In this document: one piece after another, positions 37,374 to 45,599 of the stretch | Layout: each line of letters starts with the position of its first letter | Position numbering within the stretch: the first letter of the stretch is position 1 | Assembly (NCBI GenBank): GCA_019694345.1 | Contig: JAIBCA010000010.1 | Span: 1 to 64,000 of the forward strand | Direction: 5' to 3' | From: Pyrinomonadaceae bacterium | GTDB taxonomy: Bacteria; Acidobacteriota; Blastocatellia; Pyrinomonadales; Pyrinomonadaceae | DNA length: 64,000 nt | Made by a program: the position numbers and the translations under genes | Notes under the pieces: generated by a model | Told to the model about the DNA's origin: nothing | The model's input: the letters and a program-made list of their open reading frames with translations, nothing else | Databases searched by the model: none

Positions 37374-38966
37374 ATGCAAAATACGGCTACCACCCTCAAT
37401 CTGGCGTCGATAGTATCGCACCACGCGCGGCTCGCACCGCAAAAAGAGGCGATCGTCTGGGGCGACGTTCGCCTTACTTACGGTGAGATCGATCGACTGT
37501 CTAACCGCGTGGCGAATGCTTTGGTTGAAATGGGCATCGGACATGGTGACAAGGTCGCTCTCTGCTGCCCGAATCTCCCGTTTTTTCCGATAGTTTATTA
37601 CGGCATTATGAAGGCCGGCGCCGCGGTGGTGCCGTTGAATGTTCTCTTCAAGCCGCGAGAGATCGCTTATCACCTGACAGACTCGGACGCCAGGGCCGTT
37701 TTCGTATTTGAAGGCACCGACGAACTTCCGCTCGCGGCCACGGTCAAGGAAGGTTTCGATCAAGTCCCGACGTGCGAAAAACTGATCGTAATGACCGGAG
37801 ATCTGATGGGGAAAAGCCCCATTGACGGCCACGAGACGCTAACTCAGATCACATTCGATAAATCGGAGCATTTCGACATCTATCCGACACGCCCTGATGA
37901 CACTTGCGCGATCCTCTACACATCAGGAACCACCGGACAGCCTAAAGGAGCGGAACTCACACATTTGAATTTGTATTCTAATGTGACCACCACCTTTCTC
38001 ATCCATTTGCCGATGCTTGATTTTACCGACGGCATACAGAAGACCTGTCTGATCACGCTTCCGCTTTTTCACACGACCGGCCAGACCGTGCAGATGAATA
38101 CGCAGATATATGCCGGCCACCGGGTTGTCCTGCTGCCGAGGTTTGAACCGCAAGCGACGCTCGACGCAATGGTGGCAGAGGGTGTCAATTTCTGGGTCGG
38201 CGTTCCGACGATGTACTGGGCACTGCTCCGCCACGTCGACGAGACAGGCTACGACATCAGTCGGGTACGCGAGACAATGAAAGTGTGTTCATCGGGCGGG
38301 GCACCAATGCCGGTCGAGGTCATGAAGGAGTTTCAGGAGAGATTTGGCGTCCGGGTCATGGAGGGGTACGGACTGTCGGAGACATCACCGCTCGCCTGTT
38401 TTAATCACTTTGAAAGGCCATCGAAACCCGGCAAGGTGGGGCAACAGATCTTCGGCGTTGACGTCAGATGCGTGGACGATGATGATAACGAGGTCCCACG
38501 CGGCCAACGCGGCGAAGTCGTCATTCGCGGAACAAATGTGATGAAGGGCTATTACAAACGCCCTGAGGCTACCGCCGAGGCATTTCGTAACGGTTGGTTC
38601 CACACGGGCGACATCGGGATAATGGATGACGAGGATTATCTCGCCATCGTTGACCGCAAAAAGGACATGATACTTCGCGGTGGTTACAATATCTATCCGC
38701 GTGAACTGGAAGAGGTGATCATCACTCATCCGCTCGTGTCGCTTTGTGCGGTGATCGGCGTTCCCGACGAGAGGCTCGGAGAGGAGGTGAAGGCTTTTGT
38801 CGTGCTCAAGCCGGGCTGCGAGATGACGGCCGACGAATTTACCGATTGGTGCAAACAGCAGTTTGCCGCCAACAAATATCCTCGGCACGTCGAATTTCGC
38901 CAATCGCTTCCGATCGGCGGGACGGGCAAAATATTCAAGCGTGCCCTGAAAGAAGGATCCGCCTGA
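37374..38966 (+). CDS. Long-chain fatty acid-CoA ligase-like AMP-forming enzyme
   Basis: The 530-residue acyl-adenylate enzyme activates a carboxylic acid with ATP and joins it to CoA. It has the P-loop-like YTSGTTGQPKGAELTH, the adenine-binding GYGLSET block, the WFHTGD and IVDRKKDMILRGG motifs, and the C-terminal lysine in GTGKIFKRAL. Length and motifs fit FadD/Fcs-type ligases. It lies 43 bases after nadB on the same strand. The chain length of the substrate cannot be told from sequence; aromatic acids remain possible. Confidence 0.88.
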   Translation: MQNTATTLNLASIVSHHARLAPQKEAIVWGDVRLTYGEIDRLSNRVANALVEMGIGHGDKVALCCPNLPFFPIVYYGIMKAGAAVVPLNVLFKPREIAYHLTDSDARAVFVFEGTDELPLAATVKEGFDQVPTCEKLIVMTGDLMGKSPIDGHETLTQITFDKSEHFDIYPTRPDDTCAILYTSGTTGQPKGAELTHLNLYSNVTTTFLIHLPMLDFTDGIQKTCLITLPLFHTTGQTVQMNTQIYAGHRVVLLPRFEPQATLDAMVAEGVNFWVGVPTMYWALLRHVDETGYDISRVRETMKVCSSGGAPMPVEVMKEFQERFGVRVMEGYGLSETSPLACFNHFERPSKPGKVGQQIFGVDVRCVDDDDNEVPRGQRGEVVIRGTNVMKGYYKRPEATAEAFRNGWFHTGDIGIMDDEDYLAIVDRKKDMILRGGYNIYPRELEEVIITHPLVSLCAVIGVPDERLGEEVKAFVVLKPGCEMTADEFTDWCKQQFAANKYPRHVEFRQSLPIGGTGKIFKRALKEGSA

Positions 38967-39011
38967 TCCGTCAATTGCTTTCGCGGCCGCGATGGGTAAG
39001 ACTTGTTGCTT

Positions 39012-39368
39012 ATGGTTCATTTTAAGGCCGTTTTAGTCCTCACTTCCATTGCTTTGTTTATTGCTGCGTGTTCCGGGACAAAACAGGAAGGCTTCGTCAT
39101 CGCCGACAGCAAATCATATGAGGCGTCGCTATTTCGTCAGCAATGCGCCGTCTGTCACGGCCCGGAGGGCAATGGCAAGACGGTCGACGGCAAGATCGTC
39201 CCGAGCCTTCGCGTTGGTGATTTCAAATTTAGATCCGAAGCCGAGATCTACAACCAGATAGCCAATGGCGGCAATGGGATGACGCCCTTTCGAGACCAGC
39301 TTACCGAACGCGAGATCCGATTGTTGACCGACCTGATCCACAATCGCCTCCGAGCGAAAAAGGAGTAA
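39012..39368 (+). CDS. Class I cytochrome c, lipoprotein type
   Basis: This 118-residue electron carrier has a lipoprotein-like signal peptide with Cys20 (LFIAACSG) and a single heme c site, CAVCHG (Cys45, Cys48, His49). The methionine ligand is probably in NGGNGMTPF. It should be anchored in the membrane and face the periplasm, feeding an oxidase or other acceptor. ATG at 39012 is preferred over TTG at 39003 because it directly begins the signal peptide. No oxidase genes are adjacent. Confidence 0.88.
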   Translation: MVHFKAVLVLTSIALFIAACSGTKQEGFVIADSKSYEASLFRQQCAVCHGPEGNGKTVDGKIVPSLRVGDFKFRSEAEIYNQIANGGNGMTPFRDQLTEREIRLLTDLIHNRLRAKKE

Positions 39369-39451
39369 TATGGTCCGTTCACCCGTCTCTGTTTCGCATT
39401 TTTTCACGCTCCTCGTGTGATACTGGCCGATCTGCGAGTAGAATATTCACT

Positions 39452-40345
39452 ATGAGAATTCTGATAACAGGCGCAACGGGCCTTCTCGGGCAGGCTTTGA
39501 CCAAGTCGCTCGCTGAAAATGGCCACGAAATTGTAAAGGCCTCGAGAAAGGACCCGATCGACGACCTTCACGTGAAGTGGAGCGTCGAGGGCGGCTTTGC
39601 TGACCCTGAAAAGCTTGAGGGGATCGACGTTGTGGTTCATCTCGCCGGAGAGAACGTCAGCGGGCTTCGCTGGACCGATGAAAAGAAGAAAGCGATCCGG
39701 GACAGCCGAATATTGGGCACGCGAAACGTAGTTGACGCGATATCAAAACTCAAGGATAAGCCGAAAACATTCATCGCGTCGTCGGCGATCGGGTTCTATG
39801 GCGAACGCGGCGATGAAGAACTGACCGAAACATCGCCGGCCGGCGACAATTTCCTTGCGGGCGTTTGCAAGGAATGGGAAGTCGAATCACGCCGTGCCGA
39901 GGACGCAGGGATCCGAACAGTGCTTCTCAGAACGGGCATCGTCCTGTCAAAGGACGGCGGGGCGCTATCCACGATGCTTTTGCCGTTCAAGATGGGTGTT
40001 GGCGGCGTGGTTGGCAGCGGTAAGCAGTGGATGAGTTGGATCTCACTCGATGATGAGGTCGCGGTCATCAACTATTGCATTGAGAACGAGAATATCCGCG
40101 GAGCCGTCAATGCCGTCGCCCCAAATCCGGCGACCAACGCCGAATTCACCAAAACGCTCGGAGAAGTTCTTTACCGCCCTACATTTCTGCCGCTGCCGGA
40201 GTTTGCGGTCAGCATGATCTTTGGCGAAATGGGCGATGCGTTGCTGCTGGCTAGCACAAAGGTGTTGCCGAAACGACTGCTCGATGCTGGTTTTGAGTTT
40301 AAGTTCCCAAACCTGAAAGAAGCTGTCGAGAACGCAGTGAAATAA
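39452..40345 (+). CDS. TIGR01777-family NAD-dependent epimerase/dehydratase-like protein
   Basis: The 297-residue extended SDR is of the TIGR01777 (YfcH) type. It has the Rossmann motif GATGLLG (residues 7-13), the VVHLAGENVSG line, IASSAIGFYGERGDE and the C-terminal DUF1731 part with LPLPEFAVSMIFGEMGDALL. The reaction is unknown for most members. It ends 95 bases before the convergent formamidase-like gene; the short gap holds no gene. Confidence 0.9.
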   Translation: MRILITGATGLLGQALTKSLAENGHEIVKASRKDPIDDLHVKWSVEGGFADPEKLEGIDVVVHLAGENVSGLRWTDEKKKAIRDSRILGTRNVVDAISKLKDKPKTFIASSAIGFYGERGDEELTETSPAGDNFLAGVCKEWEVESRRAEDAGIRTVLLRTGIVLSKDGGALSTMLLPFKMGVGGVVGSGKQWMSWISLDDEVAVINYCIENENIRGAVNAVAPNPATNAEFTKTLGEVLYRPTFLPLPEFAVSMIFGEMGDALLLASTKVLPKRLLDAGFEFKFPNLKEAVENAVK

Positions 40346-40439
40346 GAGACCTTTGCCGCATATCGACGCAAAAGCTCGCCGATAACGTAGCGAGATCTGA
40401 TCAATTTTGAATATTCCCTGCGGTCAACTGCGGCTAATT

Positions 40440-41216
40440 TTACCTCATAATTATCGGTCTCGACGGCGCACAATCTGCCTCAAACGGCGCGATCTGCAGG
40501 TTGAGCAAATACTCGCCGTCCGGGACCTCCGCCGGAACATAGATCAACTCAGTTATCGTCGAGTTCACCCTCGCCGCTTCGCGGATCTCGCGGCTCGCGG
40601 GCGCGATATTCCAAAAGATGCGGTGGCAAATGAGTTTTCCGTCATCCAGAAGCCTATCGATGGACGGCAGATCGACCAATAGATGGTTGAAACCGCATTC
40701 AACGATATATTCCATCGCCTCGGCCGCAAAATACGGCGGAATATTGTTAGCATCGTAAGTCCGCGTCAGCTTGCCGTCGTCGTTCGGCAGTGTCCGCACG
40801 ATCAGTGCCTTCGAGGTGCTGACGCTCTTATCCGCAAACGCCGGTTCCTCGGGCTTGACGACCGCCTGTAGTGACGCAGCCGTTATCAACATGTCGTCGT
40901 CCATTTTCACCGGCTCGACCGACACCATCACGGCCGGGATAATTACATCATTCAGACAATCCCGCACAGATATTCGCTCATCCGTGATATGGCCGACACA
41001 CTCGGTGTGCGTACCGTTGCAGTGAGGTATAAAAGTGTAGCGATCGAAATTGACGCTCGAACCATCGCGAGTATCTCCCAGTGCCGACGCTGTCGCAGCA
41101 TCTACGCCGAACGCATTCGGTTGCGGCCCGTCAAACCTGAGCGGGATCGAGATGTCTATCTGGCTGCCCACGTCAAATTTCCGCGCCTGCCCGTCTGTGT
41201 CGAGAATAATTGTCAT
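40440..41216 (-). CDS. Cyclase-family metal hydrolase, probable kynurenine formamidase
   Basis: This 258-residue protein belongs to the cyclase/KynB metal-dependent hydrolase family, whose best-known member hydrolyses N-formylkynurenine to kynurenine and formate. The metal motif is a variant: His65-x4-H-T-E form HCNGTHTECVGH (His65, His70, Glu72, His76) in place of the usual HxGTHxDxPxH. Later segments include FNHLLVDLPSIDR and GKLICHRIFW. It is the last gene of the run mobA, hydrolase, kynU, fdh, kmo, glycosidase and overlaps the glycosidase gene by 4 bases (ATGA). The formamidase role is inferred from that context, not from residues alone. Confidence 0.8.
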   Translation of the reverse strand: MTIILDTDGQARKFDVGSQIDISIPLRFDGPQPNAFGVDAATASALGDTRDGSSVNFDRYTFIPHCNGTHTECVGHITDERISVRDCLNDVIIPAVMVSVEPVKMDDDMLITAASLQAVVKPEEPAFADKSVSTSKALIVRTLPNDDGKLTRTYDANNIPPYFAAEAMEYIVECGFNHLLVDLPSIDRLLDDGKLICHRIFWNIAPASREIREAARVNSTITELIYVPAEVPDGEYLLNLQIAPFEADCAPSRPIIMR

Positions 41217-44200
41217 TTTCCAGCCTGTTTGATGACCAGCAGCAGCCCTTTATTCCTGACGACGCGAATCTTATCGTCAGGCTTAAAACTGGCGGCCGAC
41301 TGAAATCCGGCTATTTCCGGCGCCGTTATCGTTGCCCGGGATGCGTCGATCCCGAGCCCCCGCCAATCGATCTCGAGTTGAACATCGGTGTCACTTTCAG
41401 CCCAGCTAGCGATCGAAACCAGTGCGGAGCCTTTCTTCCAATAGACGGTCGAAAGCACCTTGGGGTCATTGGTCCGGACCATGCAGTTCGGCGACCAGTA
41501 ACCGTACATCTGGGTCCCTTTCATTCCGAAATCATCCCACGCCTTCCACAAGGGCCGCGGGTCGGCGTTGTCCGACCACGGCATACGGTTGGTCATGCCG
41601 TAGATCATGCCGCGCCAAGGGTTACCGCCCTTTTCGAGCATCTCGCCCATCAGTCCGAACGGTATACCCGAAACCTCAGTAAGGAAAAAGTCAGGCGAGT
41701 TGTTCTCGTAATCGAAATATTCGCCGAACCAAAGCCGGTTCAGATAAGGGAAATGCTCCAAATAGAGCATCGCTGAATTGTTAAAACCATCGTTCTTGTT
41801 GAACTGATTTGCCGAGTGCAGATCGACGATGCCCGGATGGCCGCCGGCGGTCAGCACGCGCTTAACACGCTTCATCGTTACGCGGTCAAAAGCGACGTCG
41901 TCGAGGTAGATACCGTCGATGCCGACGTTCTGCGTTAGCCAGTTCATTCCCTCGACGTAATAGTTGTGCCAACGGCTGACACCGCTGTTGACGATCGCCG
42001 CGTCCTTCAATTCGGGCACGAACCACGCCGCGATATAGTCGTCGCCGACGTGTTCCTGCAGCCACGAAAATCCTCCGCCTTTTCCCGCAGAGAATATCTC
42101 GTGCCCGAGACTCCGCAGTGCCGGCAGCTCGTACGCTCGATTGGAAAGTTCGCGTACCGTGTTGTAGATCTTGACCTTTAGCCCTTTGGTGTGAGCTTCA
42201 TCGATATACGCCTTCATCTCTTTGTGGGCAATGAACGGGTAATTGATATACGGGTTAATCGCGTTGGCATGATGAATATTGACGACCGTCGAACCCGTCT
42301 TTTTGATGTCATCGACGGGCGTGTATTTGTGATAGAAACGGTTCGCCCACTGCCAGTCGGTGTCGATCGTGTGAAACGGCGTGATCAAAAGGTTGAAGTT
42401 GTAGTACAGAACATCGCCTTTTTTCATCGTCCGCGGCCCACTGTAATTCTTCACGACAGTCCCGGTTTCCGAACTGCCGTCTATATCGATGCCGCCCTTT
42501 CCCCCGTTGCCCCACGACGACGGCAGAAGCAGCGGTTTCTGCAAATAAAAATTCGTATTCAGCGGCCTGACATATTTCTCGTCGCGTAGCGAGAACTGCA
42601 TTCCCGCATTAACGCCGCCGAGCCACGCACCGTCCTGATTCCTTGTCGCGACGTCCCATTTCCATTTAAGGAAAGACGGCGTAGCACGGCCCTTTTCGCC
42701 GAGGCCCATCATATACTTAGCTGCGTTTTTCGAATATGGGATCGAGAGGTTGATGTCGTCGAGGCGTACGTCCTCGAGGGCGGTGATCTTGACTGTATAT
42801 GCGATGAAACCGTCGAACTCCATCGAGCCCTCAGTATCCATCATAACTGTCGAATATTTGGTAGGGGCCCGCCAGCTTACCGTACCGGGCGTCTTTTCCG
42901 TAAATACGACGCCCTTCGGCATCGGTGCAATCGCAGATCCACGCACGTCCGTGATCGACATCGACATCGGCCGCTCTAACACCTGATTGTAACCGCTCAT
43001 CGACGTCATCTCGGGGCTGAAGCGCGTCGCGATCGAACCCGGCAAACCGTCATTACTGAGCACCAGGCTTCGCCCGAGGATGCTGATCTCATTGCCCTTG
43101 ACGACGATCGGCGTGTATGGCGGAATGACCGTATTCTCTTGTGCAAGTGTCGAGTTAAGCCATTTGAGCCGTGTCATTTTCTCCGGCTCATTCGCCCCGC
43201 CCGCGACGGCAATTTCATTACTCACGCTGAAAACGAGTACAACGGTCTGGGCTGCGGCATCGTCGGCGATAATTTTAGCTGTTCCCTTATAGATGCCGGA
43301 CCGGGCCCCAACGGGCACGTCGATACCGCACCACATCGCCTGGACCTTGCCCTGCGGCACCGAGACTGCCTTTGTGAATGGCTTGGCGTCGTAACCGATA
43401 CCTGATGTATTGATGCAGGTTGCGGCGGCGGCCGGTATCACCGCTCCGTTGGCGGCTTTTAGATCAGTAAAACTGACGCGTACATTTTCAACCGCCTTGA
43501 CCGCATAAATACCGAACTGGAACGCATAAAACTCGCCGCGGCGAGCCTCGCCCGAAAACGATGTCCGCGGACCGCTTTCGATCCAACGCTGCGGCAGGTC
43601 GTTGGTCATCCGTATCGGGAACATCCTGTCTTCCGGAAAGACCAGAAAATCTCTTGCCCCGTTCGCTTTGACCAACGCGTCCGTCTCACCGGCGGTGGCT
43701 ATAACCTCCATTGGGTAGAAAGAATTGAATGCATCGATCGACTCGATGGCAACGACCTTGGCGAAAGCAACTTCCGTACCGACCAAGACCGAATGTTCGC
43801 CTGAGCCGTCAGCCGGTTTCGGGTAATAGTCTTTTGGGTAGTTCGCACTCCCGGATTTTACGTACGGCAGGTAATAGACGTAATAAACGCCCGGGCCGGC
43901 CATCGGCTCAAAATAGACCTCGCCAAATTCGCGATTTATCGCACCGAATGACGTGGTCGTCACACGACGTCCCCCGGCTGTCGTAACGATTATCGATTTC
44001 TCGGCCGGATTAAGGTCGCGGCGGCGCCATTCGATACGGGCATATGCGGTTTTTTCGGCATTCTCGACCATCACGACCGCCCGAATATTGCCGAACATGT
44101 CGCCATTCCACGGAGCAGATGCAACAGTAAAATTGACGGCCTGTGACGACGCGGCGGGCGGGAATACTGATATCGCCAGAAGGATACCAAAAACTGCAAC

Positions 44201-44218
44201 CAATGAACCGTACTTCAT
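41213..44218 (-). CDS. Large secreted glycoside-hydrolase-like protein (DUF6067 type)
   Basis: The 1001-residue protein has a signal peptide (SLVAVFGILLAISVFPPAASSQ) and an N-terminal beta-rich part. A TIM-barrel region at about residues 600-900 contains VNIHHANAINPYINYPF, the repeated-strand line GIDGIYLDDVAFDR and DFFLTEVSGIPFG, which is the look of GH families with DUF6067-type domains. Catalytic residues cannot be assigned with certainty. Its ATG overlaps the kmo stop in TAATG (1 base), and its stop overlaps the start of the formamidase-like gene, so it is translationally tied to kynurenine genes. Why a secreted sugar hydrolase sits there is unclear. Confidence 0.82.
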   Translation of the reverse strand: MKYGSLVAVFGILLAISVFPPAASSQAVNFTVASAPWNGDMFGNIRAVVMVENAEKTAYARIEWRRRDLNPAEKSIIVTTAGGRRVTTTSFGAINREFGEVYFEPMAGPGVYYVYYLPYVKSGSANYPKDYYPKPADGSGEHSVLVGTEVAFAKVVAIESIDAFNSFYPMEVIATAGETDALVKANGARDFLVFPEDRMFPIRMTNDLPQRWIESGPRTSFSGEARRGEFYAFQFGIYAVKAVENVRVSFTDLKAANGAVIPAAAATCINTSGIGYDAKPFTKAVSVPQGKVQAMWCGIDVPVGARSGIYKGTAKIIADDAAAQTVVLVFSVSNEIAVAGGANEPEKMTRLKWLNSTLAQENTVIPPYTPIVVKGNEISILGRSLVLSNDGLPGSIATRFSPEMTSMSGYNQVLERPMSMSITDVRGSAIAPMPKGVVFTEKTPGTVSWRAPTKYSTVMMDTEGSMEFDGFIAYTVKITALEDVRLDDINLSIPYSKNAAKYMMGLGEKGRATPSFLKWKWDVATRNQDGAWLGGVNAGMQFSLRDEKYVRPLNTNFYLQKPLLLPSSWGNGGKGGIDIDGSSETGTVVKNYSGPRTMKKGDVLYYNFNLLITPFHTIDTDWQWANRFYHKYTPVDDIKKTGSTVVNIHHANAINPYINYPFIAHKEMKAYIDEAHTKGLKVKIYNTVRELSNRAYELPALRSLGHEIFSAGKGGGFSWLQEHVGDDYIAAWFVPELKDAAIVNSGVSRWHNYYVEGMNWLTQNVGIDGIYLDDVAFDRVTMKRVKRVLTAGGHPGIVDLHSANQFNKNDGFNNSAMLYLEHFPYLNRLWFGEYFDYENNSPDFFLTEVSGIPFGLMGEMLEKGGNPWRGMIYGMTNRMPWSDNADPRPLWKAWDDFGMKGTQMYGYWSPNCMVRTNDPKVLSTVYWKKGSALVSIASWAESDTDVQLEIDWRGLGIDASRATITAPEIAGFQSAASFKPDDKIRVVRNKGLLLVIKQAGK

Positions 44219-45543
44219 TACGAAAGTCTCCTGACAAGAGCGAGCACTGACTCGAGATCGATGTCGGCGACACTCTCCACCTCCGAGCAGATCTGCATCA
44301 ACAGGCGGTCCTGAGCGTTTCCCTTCTCTTTTGCGATGGCGTAAGGCAGGTCCTCGCGAAAGGTGACCATCGAGTATTTCGAAAAATAGTCCGCGTACGA
44401 CTGTTCGAGTTTAGTCTCGAGTTCGCGCTTTCGCAAAAAAACCGGGTCGGCGACGGCGTCTCGCATCTCGTAGAAATTTTCCTCGGCCATATCGGCGATC
44501 GCATCGGTGTTGGCCTTTCGAAGTTCTCCGTACTCGTTGTAAACGGCCTCCCAGTCCGAGCCGTGACGCTCGATCAAAGCGTCAAGCACGCGGACGTCCT
44601 CGAAAGCGCAATTCATGCCCTGCCCGTAGAACGGCACGACCGCATGGGCCGAATCGCCGAGCAACAATGCCTTGCCGCCTGCGTTCCACGGAAAGCACTT
44701 GACCGTACCAAGATTGCCGACCGGATTATGCAGATAATCCTCGATGAGCGTCGGCATCAACGGTATCGCATCGGGAAAATTGGCCTCAAAGAAATCCATC
44801 GCCGATCCGCGGCTGATCTCGTCAAAACTGTTGTCACCCTTGTGAGCAAAAAACAACGTACACGTAAAGCTGCCGTCGAAGTTCGGCAGGGCGATCATCA
44901 TGAACTTATGCCGCGGCCAGATGTGCAGTGCGTTTCTCTCCATCTGAAACTCACCGCCGGCTCCGGGCGGAATGTGCAGTTCCTTGTATCCGTGCTCGAG
45001 CCACTTTTGCGAAAAATCGAACCGCTCTACGCCGCCGTTTATCATCGCGTGGCGCACCGCCGAGCCCGCACCATCGGTCGCGATCACCGTGTCAGCAGAG
45101 ACGCTGTTGCCGCTTGAGAACGCCGCGACGCCGGTCTTGCAGTCAAACTCGGTGCACCGTTCGTTGAAATGGAAAGTAACGTTTCTGTACTTGTCCGCCT
45201 CGTTCATCAGCGCGATGTTGAGGCCCGCACGCGAGACCGAGTTGATGTATTCGCCCTGCCGGCCAGAATACGGCATCAGCTTGGTCTCGCCCGCGACCGA
45301 GTGGATCATCCGCCCATACATCGGGACGGCCTCAGCGAGCATATATTCGTCCATCCCGACCTCACGTAGTGCGGCGATGCCGCGGTCCGAAAGGGCCAGA
45401 TTGATCGAGCGACCGGCGGCAACATCGTGCAGACGCATATCATCGCGGGCCTCATATACATCGACGGTGATCCCGCGTTTCGCGAGATAGATCGAGAGCA
45501 GCGACCCGGCGAGGCCCGCACCAATTATGATAACGTGAGGCAT
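44218..45543 (-). CDS. kmo: Kynurenine 3-monooxygenase
   Basis: KMO uses FAD, NADPH and oxygen to hydroxylate kynurenine to 3-hydroxykynurenine. The 441-residue protein opens with the Rossmann motif GAGLAG (residues 8-13), then AAGRSINLALSDRG, a KMO hallmark, and has the second FAD motif in LLLGDSAHAVVPFYGQGMNCAFED. The C-terminal helix that anchors mitochondrial KMO is absent. ATG at 45543 is chosen because it leads straight into the FAD strand; an upstream ATG would add 18 residues. fdh lies 56 bases upstream and the glycosidase overlaps downstream. Confidence 0.95.
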   Translation of the reverse strand: MPHVIIIGAGLAGSLLSIYLAKRGITVDVYEARDDMRLHDVAAGRSINLALSDRGIAALREVGMDEYMLAEAVPMYGRMIHSVAGETKLMPYSGRQGEYINSVSRAGLNIALMNEADKYRNVTFHFNERCTEFDCKTGVAAFSSGNSVSADTVIATDGAGSAVRHAMINGGVERFDFSQKWLEHGYKELHIPPGAGGEFQMERNALHIWPRHKFMMIALPNFDGSFTCTLFFAHKGDNSFDEISRGSAMDFFEANFPDAIPLMPTLIEDYLHNPVGNLGTVKCFPWNAGGKALLLGDSAHAVVPFYGQGMNCAFEDVRVLDALIERHGSDWEAVYNEYGELRKANTDAIADMAEENFYEMRDAVADPVFLRKRELETKLEQSYADYFSKYSMVTFREDLPYAIAKEKGNAQDRLLMQICSEVESVADIDLESVLALVRRLS

Positions 45544-45599
45544 AGACAAGTTTAGTTCCCTGCAAAAAGGATACAGCGAACACGATGGCGTATCCAACC

